Origin: AEGEAN-183 sp964342745 | GTDB lineage: Bacteria; Pseudomonadota; Gammaproteobacteria; Magnimaribacterales; Magnimaribacteraceae | DNA: 35,889 nucleotides | Reading direction: 5' to 3' | NCBI GenBank assembly: GCA_964342745.1 | Contig: CAYFFW010000014.1 | Span: 1 to 35,889, forward strand | Shown: piece after piece, positions 25,763 to 34,166 of the stretch | Layout: the number at the start of each line of letters is the position of its first letter | Numbering within the stretch: position 1 is the stretch's first letter | Notes under the pieces: model-generated | Database searches by the model: none | Told to the model about the DNA's origin: nothing | The model's input: only the letters and a program-made list of their open reading frames with translations | Made by a program: the position numbers and the translations under genes

Positions 25763-27200
25763 GAAGAGCCATGAAATCAGATACTACAGTTTCCTCCAGA
25801 ATAGTTTGATCTGAGCATATTTCCTCAATTTCTTTGGATCTAGATACAGAAAATTGAGTCATAAGATTATTCTTAAACTTTTCAATTAAAATAGGAATAC
25901 CTTCTTTTCTTCTTCTCTTATGCCCAATTGGGTATTCAACTTCAACCTTCTCAGAAGCACTTCCATCGGAGAAATGAACTTGAATAGCATTGGAAATAGA
26001 TCTCTTGTCAGCCTCAAGATATTCCTTGCTATATCTAAGGTCTTCTTCTATTACCATTTTACTTCTCATATCATCTATCAAAGGATCTGATGCAGCATCA
26101 TCTTCATAATCCTCAGCTACTAAGTCCCCTCTCAATAAACCGATAGCTGTCATATACTGAATGCAGTGATCTCTATCAGCCGGGTTGTTAAGTTTACCTT
26201 CTTTGCTGATGATTCTTATTGCTGATTCGTGGGTGGTTATGGTGATTTTATCTATATTATTAAAGCCCTTGCTTTTAACTTCTTCATGCAAAGTCACTGC
26301 AGCCTCAACGGCAGTTTGAGCATGAAATTCAGCAGGATAAGAAATCTTAAAAAGAATATTTTCCATAACGTAAGAATTAAATTCTTGGGGGAGACTTAAA
26401 TCTTTGCCTTTAAAAAGAACATCTTGAAAACCCCAAGTTGGAGTAGTGATGGCACTTGGATAGCCTATTTGCCCCTTTTTTGTTAAAAGAACAAGTTGAA
26501 GAGCTCTACTAGTAGCATCTCCTGCAGCCCAAGATTTTCTAGGTCCTGCATTTGGGGCATGCCTATAAGTCCTTAAGCTTTGTCCATCAACGAATGCCTG
26601 AGATAGTGCATTAATTGTTTCTTCTCTATTAAGTCCGAATAAAGATGAGATTACAGCTGTAGAAGCTATCTTAACTAGTACCACATGATCTAATCCTACT
26701 CTATTGAAGCTATTTTCAAGTGCAAGAATACCTTGTATCTCATGGGCTTTTATCATACTTATTAAAACCTCACGCATTTTTAAACCAGGCCTTCCAGAAT
26801 TTATTTTTTGTTGAGAAATAAAATCTGCAGCAGATAAAATTCCTCCTAAATTATCTGATGGATGTCCCCATTCAGCTGCTAGCCATGTGTCATTGAAATC
26901 TAACCATCTAATTATTGCTCCTATATCCCAAGCACCTTTTACAGGATCAAGAATATATTTTGTTCCTGGTACTCTCACACCATTAGGTACATTTGTATTT
27001 TCTACATAAGGTCCTAATAAATTTTTACAATCATCGAAAGTTAATGCCAATAGACCACAACCCAATGTATCCATTAGACAATACCTGGCAGTAGTGAGGG
27101 CTTCTTCACTCTCAATAGATTTATCGAGAACATAGTCTGCGATTTCTATTAATACTTGATCTGGATCAGGTCGAACGTTTATGTCAACGTTTCCGGTCAT
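25749..27200 (-). CDS. prpD: 2-methylcitrate dehydratase (MmgE/PrpD family)
   Basis: A 483-residue MmgE/PrpD protein that in this context dehydrates 2-methylcitrate in propionyl-CoA oxidation. Recognisable parts are the DTLGCGLLAL segment, WLDFNDTWLA...GHPSDN (about 98-117) and the SYPAEFHAQTAVEAA stretch. It is the last gene of thrH-prpB-prpC-prpD, 23 bp after prpC. It is a cofactor-free dehydratase, so a separate aconitase must complete the isomerisation. Confidence 0.94.
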   Translation of the reverse strand: MTGNVDINVRPDPDQVLIEIADYVLDKSIESEEALTTARYCLMDTLGCGLLALTFDDCKNLLGPYVENTNVPNGVRVPGTKYILDPVKGAWDIGAIIRWLDFNDTWLAAEWGHPSDNLGGILSAADFISQQKINSGRPGLKMREVLISMIKAHEIQGILALENSFNRVGLDHVVLVKIASTAVISSLFGLNREETINALSQAFVDGQSLRTYRHAPNAGPRKSWAAGDATSRALQLVLLTKKGQIGYPSAITTPTWGFQDVLFKGKDLSLPQEFNSYVMENILFKISYPAEFHAQTAVEAAVTLHEEVKSKGFNNIDKITITTHESAIRIISKEGKLNNPADRDHCIQYMTAIGLLRGDLVAEDYEDDAASDPLIDDMRSKMVIEEDLRYSKEYLEADKRSISNAIQVHFSDGSASEKVEVEYPIGHKRRRKEGIPILIEKFKNNLMTQFSVSRSKEIEEICSDQTILEETVVSDFMALLTAE

Positions 27201-27223
27201 ATTATTTTCCTTAGTTTTTTTTA

Positions 27224-28348
27224 TTAACGGTCAGACATATCAACCCATTCTGATTTGTCAGGGCCTGTATACTCTTCACTGGGTCGAATTATCCTGTTAT
27301 CTGCTCTCTGTTCCATCACATTAGCTGTCCAACCTGAGGTCCTACCTATTACAAAAAGTGGAGTAAAGAGTGGTGTAGGAATACCTAAGTAATGATAAGC
27401 AGAAGCCATATAGAAATCAGTGTTAGCAAATAAATCTTTCTCTTCTGCCATTACAGTTTCAACCTCTTCAGAAACTTCATAAAGGAGGTTATCTCCACTA
27501 GATTCACCTAATTTCTTTGCCCAAACTTTAACAATCTTATTTCGAGGATCTTCATTGGTATAGACGGCATGACCAAATCCCATTATTTTTTCTTTTTTTT
27601 CTAACATTCTTTTTACGCCTTCATTGGCTTCTTCTCTAGAAGCAAACTTCTCTATGGTTTCCATTGCAGCTTCATTTGCACCTCCGTGTAAAGGCCCTCT
27701 TAATGTTCCTATGGCTCCAGCAACACAGGAGTGCATGTCTGAAAGAGTTGAAGCACAAATTCTGGCTGTAAAAGTTGAAGCATTAAAGCCGTGTTCAGCA
27801 TATAAGATTAATGAAACATCTAAGAATCTAGCATGATCCTCACTGGGTTCTTTTCCTGTAAGCAAGGATAAGAATTGCCCTCCCATTGTAGGATGGTCTG
27901 TCTTAGTTTCTATACTTTCACCTGTATGAGAAAAACGATACCAATAAGTAATAATAGAAGGCATAGCAGCTAAAATTCTGTCAGCTGTTTCGTTTTGATT
28001 TGAAAAATCTCCTTCAGGCTCTAAGTTACCCAACATAGAACTGCCTGTTCTCATTACATCCATTGGGTGAGTTGTTTTAGGGATCCTTTGCAGTACCTCT
28101 TTAAGCTCGTCAGGAAGCCTTCTATAAGACTTTAATTTAGCTGAATATTCTTCATACTCTGACTGATTAGGAAGATGACCATACAGAAGCATATAGGCCA
28201 CCTCTTCGAATGTAGCCTTTTCAGCTAATTCTTCTATAGCATAGCCTCTATAAGTTAACCCTTTACCTGCCTTCCCTACTGTCGAAAGGGCTGTATGTCC
28301 AGCAACTTGTCCTCTTAATCCTGCCCCCTCTAATTTCTTCTCTGCCAT
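27224..28348 (-). CDS. prpC: 2-methylcitrate synthase
   Basis: Citrate-synthase-fold enzyme of 374 residues that condenses propionyl-CoA with oxaloacetate. The N-terminal GLRGQVAGHTALSTVG and GLTYRGYAI are typical of PrpC rather than GltA. Catalytic residues are H221 (PLHGGAN), H260 (GFGHAVY) and D311 (TDFYMA). It sits 14 bp after prpB and ahead of prpD. Some citrate synthase activity is known in the family, but the neighbours favour the methylcitrate role. Confidence 0.95.
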   Translation of the reverse strand: MAEKKLEGAGLRGQVAGHTALSTVGKAGKGLTYRGYAIEELAEKATFEEVAYMLLYGHLPNQSEYEEYSAKLKSYRRLPDELKEVLQRIPKTTHPMDVMRTGSSMLGNLEPEGDFSNQNETADRILAAMPSIITYWYRFSHTGESIETKTDHPTMGGQFLSLLTGKEPSEDHARFLDVSLILYAEHGFNASTFTARICASTLSDMHSCVAGAIGTLRGPLHGGANEAAMETIEKFASREEANEGVKRMLEKKEKIMGFGHAVYTNEDPRNKIVKVWAKKLGESSGDNLLYEVSEEVETVMAEEKDLFANTDFYMASAYHYLGIPTPLFTPLFVIGRTSGWTANVMEQRADNRIIRPSEEYTGPDKSEWVDMSDR

Positions 28349-28362
28349 AATTTTTCTCTTTT

Positions 28363-29241
28363 TTATTCCTTAAATAAATCGTCTAATTTCTTTTCAAAAG
28401 TATGATAATCGAGTACCTCATAAAGTTCATCTCTGGTTTGCATTTTATCAATTAAGTTTTGCTGAGTCCCCTTATCTAGTATCTCTGAATAAACTCCTTC
28501 GGCTACTTTACTCATAACCCTGAAGGCAGACAAAGGATAAAGGATCATGCTAATTCCATTTTTTTGTAGCTCCTCTTTGGTGAATAAAGGTGTTTTTCCA
28601 AATTCAGTTATATTAGCTAAAATTGGAACCTCTAAACTCGAAGAAAACTTTTTGTACTCTTCTAATTCTGTAACAGCCTCTGCAAAAATTGAATCGGCTC
28701 CAGCTTCAACGTAAGAGGCAGCTCGATCCAAAGCAGAATTTAGTCCTTCGTTTGCAATGGCATCTGTTCTAGCCATTATCATGAAGTCTTTGTCGGTTTT
28801 AGCATCAGCAGCAGCTTTAATTCTATCTTGCATCTCATGCTGAGAGACAAGTTCTTTATTAGGTCTGTGACCACACCTTTTTTGTTCGACCTGATCCTCG
28901 ATGTGTATACAAGCTACCCCAGCATTGATCATGCTCTTAACCATCCTAGAAATATTAAATGCTCCTCCCCAACCAGTATCTGCATCAACAATTAAAGGCA
29001 AGTCACATACACTAGTTATCCTTTGTGCGTCTATCAAGACATCCTGCAAAGTAGTTATTCCTAGATCGGGTATACCCATACTTGAAGCAGCTACTCCACC
29101 TCCAGAAAGGTAGATTGCTTTATGTCCCGTCTTCTTAGCTAAGAGGGAAGTATAAGCATTTACAGTCCCAACAACTTGTAAAGGCTTATTTTCCTTAATA
29201 GCTTTTCTTAAAATTTTTCCCTTTGAAAGATTTATATTCAT
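28363..29241 (-). CDS. prpB: 2-methylisocitrate lyase
   Basis: PEP mutase/isocitrate lyase superfamily enzyme (292 residues) that splits 2-methylisocitrate into pyruvate and succinate. The catalytic cysteine is C123 in KRCGH, at the same number as in E. coli PrpB. Mg-binding DADTGWGG begins at 86. It follows thrH by 7 bp and precedes prpC by 14 bp, which gives three of the four methylcitrate-cycle steps in one transcript. Confidence 0.96.
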   Translation of the reverse strand: MNINLSKGKILRKAIKENKPLQVVGTVNAYTSLLAKKTGHKAIYLSGGGVAASSMGIPDLGITTLQDVLIDAQRITSVCDLPLIVDADTGWGGAFNISRMVKSMINAGVACIHIEDQVEQKRCGHRPNKELVSQHEMQDRIKAAADAKTDKDFMIMARTDAIANEGLNSALDRAASYVEAGADSIFAEAVTELEEYKKFSSSLEVPILANITEFGKTPLFTKEELQKNGISMILYPLSAFRVMSKVAEGVYSEILDKGTQQNLIDKMQTRDELYEVLDYHTFEKKLDDLFKE

Positions 29242-29248
29242 GTTAATC

Positions 29249-29854
29249 CTAAATAAATTGAGATGCCTTTGAGAAAGCCCTCTTCAATTCCGAGTGACTC
29301 TCTACGCCTTCTATATTGCTGTATTCTTTTCTTATGTGGCCTGGAGCTTTAAAAAATAAACCTAAATCTGCTTCTTGTAGCATCTGTATATCATTGTAGG
29401 AATCACCTGCTGCAAAAACCTTATACTTAAGCTCTTTGAGTACTTCTACTACCCGCTTCTTGTTTTCTTCTTGACGTAAAGAATAATCCTTCAGCTTTTC
29501 TCCTTCAATAATTAGATGATGACAAATAATGGAAGGTGTTCCTAGCTTCCTTATTAAAGGCCAAGCTAATTGGTAAAAAGAATCAGAAACAATCGTTACC
29601 TGAAAATTATCTCTTGCCCAATCAATAAACTCTCTTGCTCCTGGAAAAGGATCCATTGATTTAACTACTTGTTGAATATCATTTATTGATAAATCCATCT
29701 TATTAACAAGATCCATTCTCATATCCATTAGTTCAGAGTAATCTTTTACGTCTTGAGTAGTTAAATTAAACTTTTCTTCGCCAGTAATCTTTGCGACTTC
29801 AGACCATATTTCGGGGACTAACACCCCTTCAAGATCAAGACAAATATATTCCAT
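29249..29854 (-). CDS. thrH: Phosphoserine phosphatase / homoserine phosphotransferase
   Basis: A 201-residue HAD enzyme nearly co-linear with Pseudomonas ThrH. Its motif I is D7-L-E9-G (CLDLEGVLVPE), where Glu replaces the second Asp as is normal for ThrH. Motif II is SDSF, and the GDSYND block is motif IV. Known ThrH dephosphorylates phosphoserine and can transfer the phosphate to homoserine, feeding threonine synthesis. Here it is placed 7 bp before prpB. Threonine breakdown is one source of propionyl-CoA, so a metabolic link is conceivable, but the association may only be transcriptional. Confidence 0.93.
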   Translation of the reverse strand: MEYICLDLEGVLVPEIWSEVAKITGEEKFNLTTQDVKDYSELMDMRMDLVNKMDLSINDIQQVVKSMDPFPGAREFIDWARDNFQVTIVSDSFYQLAWPLIRKLGTPSIICHHLIIEGEKLKDYSLRQEENKKRVVEVLKELKYKVFAAGDSYNDIQMLQEADLGLFFKAPGHIRKEYSNIEGVESHSELKRAFSKASQFI

Positions 29855-29892
29855 AAATTAAATTATTAGTGGTAAAAAAGTTGAGAAACTGA

Positions 29893-29921
29893 ATTTTATA
29901 CTTTTTAAGTAATTTTTTCAG
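29893..29921 (-). promoter_or_regulatory. Possible internal promoter for thrH-prpBCD
   Basis: On the minus strand CTGAAA (29916-29921) is separated by 17 bp from TAAAAT (29893-29898), four and five matches to the sigma-70 consensus hexamers. It overlaps the end of the nucleotidase gene and lies about 39 bases before the thrH start, in the only sizeable gap (50 bp) of this gene group. It could make thrH-prpBCD independent of the nucleotidase promoter. Confidence 0.3.
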
Positions 29922-30795
29922 TCTTAGTCTTAAGATTTACTACTTGGCCTGTTGGTATTTCTTCACTTGCAGAATCGCAGTTTTCCTCTTGATCATCAAA
30001 AAATATATCTGCTTGATAGACTTTCAAAAAATCTACTTTCTTCAATCCTCCTAAAAACAAACTTTCATCTATTCTTATCTTCCAATCCCTTAGAGTTCTT
30101 ATAACCCTTTCATGTGAAGGAGCAGATCTTGCTGTAACTAAAGCTATTCTTATCGGGCACTCTGGTTGAGAAAATAAATTTTGAATTCTATGTAATTCTG
30201 AAAGGAAAGGTTTGAAAGGTCCTCCAGAGAGAGGTTCTTTTGCTAATTCTTTTTCATTTTTATCAAAAGCATCTAATCCTTTTGAATCAAAAATTTCTTG
30301 GGACTCTTCTGAAAAGATTACTGCATCACCATCAAATGCAACTTTTAATTGACTGTTTTTAGTTTTAGCTATTCCAGTTGGAATTATTCTAGCTGCTGCA
30401 ACTCCACTCTTAAGAGCTAATTTACAGTCAGAAAATTCTGTTGAAAGAAATAGTTGCGCACCAAATGCTCTTGCATAGGTATGAGGACTATTCCCACCAC
30501 AAAATGCAGCTCTCTTAATATCAAGGTTATGATGCTCTATTGAATTAAAAATTCTTAATCCTGTATCCGAAGAATTTCTACTTAACAAGACAACTTCAAC
30601 AGATTTCTCTTCTTTTAATTCTTTGTTTAAATTAAGTAACTTTGTTACTAAAGGGAATGCCTGTCCTGGATTAAGAGCTACATTTTCATTTGAAATTTGG
30701 TATTCCCTGTAAGCCTCTAGCCCATCTTTTTCAAAAATCTTGTGACTATCATCAAGATCAAAAAGTGCTCTAGAAGTAATGCCTATAACTAACAT
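29905..30795 (-). CDS. 5'-nucleotidase (cytosolic cN-I family)
   Basis: A 296-residue protein of the 5'-nucleotidase family related to eukaryotic cN-I. It has an N-terminal FDLDDS (12-17), LLSRNSSDTGLRIFNSI (70-86), the Asp motif FDGDAVIFS (154-162) and a late FFDDQEEN. It probably dephosphorylates nucleoside or deoxynucleoside monophosphates in the cytoplasm. Its start lies 21 bp from the LexA operator at 30817-30836, exactly the distance on the lexA side, so damage-inducible control is plausible. It is followed 50 bp later by thrH. Confidence 0.87.
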   Translation of the reverse strand: MLVIGITSRALFDLDDSHKIFEKDGLEAYREYQISNENVALNPGQAFPLVTKLLNLNKELKEEKSVEVVLLSRNSSDTGLRIFNSIEHHNLDIKRAAFCGGNSPHTYARAFGAQLFLSTEFSDCKLALKSGVAAARIIPTGIAKTKNSQLKVAFDGDAVIFSEESQEIFDSKGLDAFDKNEKELAKEPLSGGPFKPFLSELHRIQNLFSQPECPIRIALVTARSAPSHERVIRTLRDWKIRIDESLFLGGLKKVDFLKVYQADIFFDDQEENCDSASEEIPTGQVVNLKTKTEKIT

Positions 30796-30799
30796 AAAT

Positions 30800-30829
30800 T
30801 TGAATAATTATCATTTTACTGTATATAAT
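30800..30829 (+). promoter_or_regulatory. Probable lexA promoter
   Basis: TTGAAT (30800-30805) and a perfect TATAAT (30824-30829) are separated by 18 bp. The -10 hexamer lies inside the LexA operator, so bound LexA would block RNA polymerase, the usual negative autoregulation. Confidence 0.6.
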
Positions 30830-30836
30830 TACAGTA
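30817..30836. promoter_or_regulatory. LexA (SOS) operator between lexA and the 5'-nucleotidase gene
   Basis: TACTGTATATAATTACAGTA has the CTG-N10-CAG core (30819-30834) and differs from the umuDC box only in the centre. It is placed symmetrically, 21 bp from each of the two divergent start codons in a 62-bp gap. Autoregulation of lexA is expected; control of the nucleotidase follows from geometry and is an inference. Confidence 0.93.
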
Positions 30837-30857
30837 ATAAAGTTATTTGGAGCATAT

Positions 30858-31457
30858 ATGAAAGACCTGACTGCAAGGCAAAAAGAGATTTTAGAGCTAA
30901 TAAAAGATCATCTAAAAGAAAAAGGCTTTCCTCCTACAAGGGCTGATATTTCCAGAACTCTTGGGTTTAAATCTCCTAATGCTGCAGAACAGCATTTAAG
31001 GGCTATAGAAAAAAAAGGATTTATCTCGATTCTTTCTGGAGCTTCAAGAGGAATAGTATTAAATGAGGATCAACAAGGTACTCCAGTTGTAGGCCTTGTG
31101 GCCGCAGGAGACCCAATATTAGCAGAAGAAAATATAGAGAAGAACTTAGAAATTCCTTCAAATATGTTTAGCCAAAAGGCTGACTTTTTACTCAGAGTAA
31201 AAGGCGAAAGTATGAAAGACATTGGAATAAATGAGGAAGATCTGATAGCCGTTAAGAAATCTAAAGAATGTAAAAATGGTGATATCGTAGTTGCAAGAAT
31301 TAATGATGAAGTAACTGTTAAGACCTTTCGTTCTTCTGGTGAAGGAAACATTACCCTTGAACCTCAAAATAAACTCTTCAAGCCTATAAATATTAACCTT
31401 GAAAATGAAGAATTCTTCTTAGAAGGTATTTGTGTTGGTGTTATTAAAAGATTTTAA
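30858..31457 (+). CDS. lexA: SOS repressor LexA
   Basis: A 199-residue transcriptional repressor and serine protease-like protein. The N-terminal winged helix-turn-helix (about 5-65, with PPTRADISRTLGFKSPNAAEQHL) recognises SOS boxes. The self-cleavage site is A83-G84 (VAAGDP), with S118 in GESM and K155 as the dyad, each one position before the E. coli residues. GGAG at 30849-30852 is the ribosome-binding site. Its targets visible here are itself, umuDC and possibly the divergent nucleotidase. It ends 4 bp from convergent topA. Confidence 0.98.
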   Translation: MKDLTARQKEILELIKDHLKEKGFPPTRADISRTLGFKSPNAAEQHLRAIEKKGFISILSGASRGIVLNEDQQGTPVVGLVAAGDPILAEENIEKNLEIPSNMFSQKADFLLRVKGESMKDIGINEEDLIAVKKSKECKNGDIVVARINDEVTVKTFRSSGEGNITLEPQNKLFKPININLENEEFFLEGICVGVIKRF

Positions 31458-31461
31458 AGAT

Positions 31462-34086
31462 CTATTCTAATAGAGATAAGGCTATAGATTCGTCCACATC
31501 TTTTACTTTCATATCCTTAGGCAATTCTTTCTTTTCTCCAGCATGAACAACAAAAGCTTTCCAGCCTTTGCTTCTGGTTCTTTGCCTCCTTATCCCAATC
31601 GCCCTAGAGTCTTCAGGATGATAGCTAATTATTGGCAAATTATTTACAGCCCATTCAAGAGTTACCTCATCAAATTGCATATCTTTAGGAACAGTCTTTC
31701 TAATGAGTTCATCAGTTTCTATATAGGCTCCATATCTACCTTTCTTAAGAAGAACAGGTACTTTACTGGTAGGGTCTAAGCCTAGCTCTTTTGCCTCTTC
31801 TTTCGAAATCCCTTTTCCTGAAAGCAATTCTACTGCCCTGTTCATTCCTATAGAGAAGATGTCTTCATCATTAGCTAAGTTTGCATACTGATAAGTATCT
31901 TTTCCCTCTTTATTAACTCCTTTCTTAACTCTAACAAAAGGTCCTCTAGCAAAGCCTGCTTGAATCATTTCGTTTGTTTCTGGGTGGAGACCAATATCTC
32001 TAGGCAAGCTGACCCACAATAAAGCTTGATCTAAAGTTATATTTTCCGCTACTTCATTAGAAATAGTCTGTCTGATGTTTTCAGATTTAGAATTTTGAGT
32101 TTCTAAATAGAGACCTCCGCCACGAGAAGGTTTTAAGAAAATATCCTTACCAGATTCTGGATAAACACCCAGAGACTCTTTCGCCCTAGCATGAGCATCA
32201 ACCTCTTCGAGAGTTAAAAAAGGAGGGCTCTTATAATCACAACCAGAATCATCATATTTAGTACAACCAATAAAGGGTCCAAAACGAGGGCTATTTTTTA
32301 AGGTTAGATCGGCCTGACAATTGGGGCATGTGTTTCCTTTAGGAAACAATCGATCCTTTAGTACTTCATTTAATCTTTCTAGGACTTCTCTATTTGATAA
32401 TTCAAGAACTGAATCAATACTAGGTTTAAAGCCTTCCCAAAAATTATCTAAAAGATTGGTCCAAAGCAATTCTCCATTAGCTATTTCATCTAAAGACTCT
32501 TCCATGTTAGCTGTGAACTCGTATTTAAAATAATTAAGAAAGTAAGAATCTAAAAAACTTACAACAACTCTGCCTTTATTGGCTGGTTTAAATTGTTTAT
32601 TCTCAAGAGAAGCGTACTCTCTTTTCTTGATACTGTTCATAATAGAAGCATAAGTTGAAGGCCTTCCTATTCCTTTTTCTTCAAGTTCTTTGATTAGACT
32701 TGCTTCTGTATATCTTGGTGGCGGCTTAGTAAAATGCTGTTCAGGCAAGATAGATTGGATAGTTAATTTTTCTTTTACCTCTAGTTGAGAAGGTAATCTT
32801 GCTTCTGTAGATTCTTGTTCTTCATCTTTCCCTTCTTCATAAACCTCTAAGAAACCTTTAAACACTATTTGAGATCCGGTTGCTTTAAAAATCAAATCAC
32901 CTTTATCTGAAGCAATCATGACCTCAGTTTGAGTAACTTCTGCACTTTCCATTTGACTTGCTACGGATCTATTCCAAATTAATTCATAGAGTTTTTTTTC
33001 ATCTCCCGAAAGTCCCCCTTCAGATGGCAATTTATTTATATCAGTTGGCCTAATAGCTTCATGAGCTTCTTGCGCTTGTTTAGATTTACTCTTGTACAAA
33101 CGAGGATTGTCAGGTAAAAAATTTGAACCATATTTTTCTAAGATAACCTCCCTGCATTGATGGACTCCTTCATCAGACATAATAGGACTGTCAGTCCTCA
33201 TGTAAGTTATAAAGGCTTGTTCGTAGAGGGTCTGAGCAGTTCTCATGGTTTGATCAGCAGAGAATCTGAGTTTCCTAGCTGATTCCTGTTGAAGAGTAGA
33301 AGTAATAAAAGGTGGCTTTGGGTTTCTTTTTACAGGTTTCTTATTAATCTCAGTTATAGAAAAAGATGACTCTTCTGCTCTCTTAGATAATTCTTCAGCT
33401 TTAGCTTGATTAGATATGGCAAATTTCTTTAATCTTTCACCATCAATTGAATAAGCTTGCGAAGAAATCTTATCTTGATGTCTAAGAAAGTTGGTTTGGA
33501 TAGTCCAATACTCTTGCGGTTCAAAAGCCTCCCTTTCGTTTTCTCTTTCACATATAAGTTTTAAAGCTACAGACTGAACTCTTCCAGCTGACTTAGCTCC
33601 AGGAAGCCTCCTCCAAAGCAGAGGAGAGATATTGAAGCCCACTACGTAATCTAAAACCCTTCTTGCTAAGTAAGCCTCAACTTTATCTTTGTTTATTGAA
33701 CGTAGATTTTCTATAGCATCACTAACTGATCTTTTAGTAATAGAGTTAAAGACAGCTCTACTAACTTTTGTATCATTTAGTACTCCCTTTTCATTTAACA
33801 GTTCATAGATATGCCAAGCTATTGCTTCGCCCTCTCTATCTGGATCTGTAGCTAAAATTAAATGATCAGCTTTTTTTAGGAGAGCAAGAATCTCTTTTAT
33901 TTGCTTTTCCCCTTTGTTGTTTAATGACCACTTTATATCTGACCATGAACCAGGTATGACAGCACCATCTTTATCCTCCATATCTCTAACATGGCCAAAA
34001 GAGGCAATGACACTAAAAGAATCTCCCAAGTAACCTTCAATAGTTTTAGCTTTAGCTGGGGATTCAACAACAACTACAGAATTCAT
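31462..34086 (-). CDS. topA: DNA topoisomerase I
   Basis: Type IA topoisomerase that relaxes negative supercoils. The Toprim domain has VVVESPAKAKTI at the start and ATDPDREGEAIAWH. The active-site tyrosine is Y295 in FITYMRTDS. A single four-cysteine zinc finger (CPNC...CTKYDDSGC) lies at about 585-620. The tail consists of topoisomerase C-terminal repeats (PFVRVKKG, KKGRYGAYIE) and not the three-finger E. coli tail. Total length is 874 residues. The lexA-topA neighbourhood recalls Pseudomonas, but the two genes here are convergent with 4 bp between the stops, and no sulA lies between them. Confidence 0.96.
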   Translation of the reverse strand: MNSVVVVESPAKAKTIEGYLGDSFSVIASFGHVRDMEDKDGAVIPGSWSDIKWSLNNKGEKQIKEILALLKKADHLILATDPDREGEAIAWHIYELLNEKGVLNDTKVSRAVFNSITKRSVSDAIENLRSINKDKVEAYLARRVLDYVVGFNISPLLWRRLPGAKSAGRVQSVALKLICERENEREAFEPQEYWTIQTNFLRHQDKISSQAYSIDGERLKKFAISNQAKAEELSKRAEESSFSITEINKKPVKRNPKPPFITSTLQQESARKLRFSADQTMRTAQTLYEQAFITYMRTDSPIMSDEGVHQCREVILEKYGSNFLPDNPRLYKSKSKQAQEAHEAIRPTDINKLPSEGGLSGDEKKLYELIWNRSVASQMESAEVTQTEVMIASDKGDLIFKATGSQIVFKGFLEVYEEGKDEEQESTEARLPSQLEVKEKLTIQSILPEQHFTKPPPRYTEASLIKELEEKGIGRPSTYASIMNSIKKREYASLENKQFKPANKGRVVVSFLDSYFLNYFKYEFTANMEESLDEIANGELLWTNLLDNFWEGFKPSIDSVLELSNREVLERLNEVLKDRLFPKGNTCPNCQADLTLKNSPRFGPFIGCTKYDDSGCDYKSPPFLTLEEVDAHARAKESLGVYPESGKDIFLKPSRGGGLYLETQNSKSENIRQTISNEVAENITLDQALLWVSLPRDIGLHPETNEMIQAGFARGPFVRVKKGVNKEGKDTYQYANLANDEDIFSIGMNRAVELLSGKGISKEEAKELGLDPTSKVPVLLKKGRYGAYIETDELIRKTVPKDMQFDEVTLEWAVNNLPIISYHPEDSRAIGIRRQRTRSKGWKAFVVHAGEKKELPKDMKVKDVDESIALSLLE

Positions 34087-34115
34087 AAATATAAAAAAGT
34101 AATTAACTCCTTTTT

Positions 34116-34147
34116 AGTATAAAGATCAAAAAAGGGTTTTCTGTCAA
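34116..34147 (-). promoter_or_regulatory. Possible topA promoter
   Basis: The minus strand carries a perfect TTGACA (34142-34147) and TATACT (34116-34121), but the spacer is 20 bp, longer than optimal. An AAGGAG motif (34107-34112) lies 20 bases before the topA ATG, too far for ordinary ribosome binding, with no in-frame start codon nearer to it. Confidence 0.4.
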
Positions 34148-34166
34148 GTATTAAAAATTTTAATTA

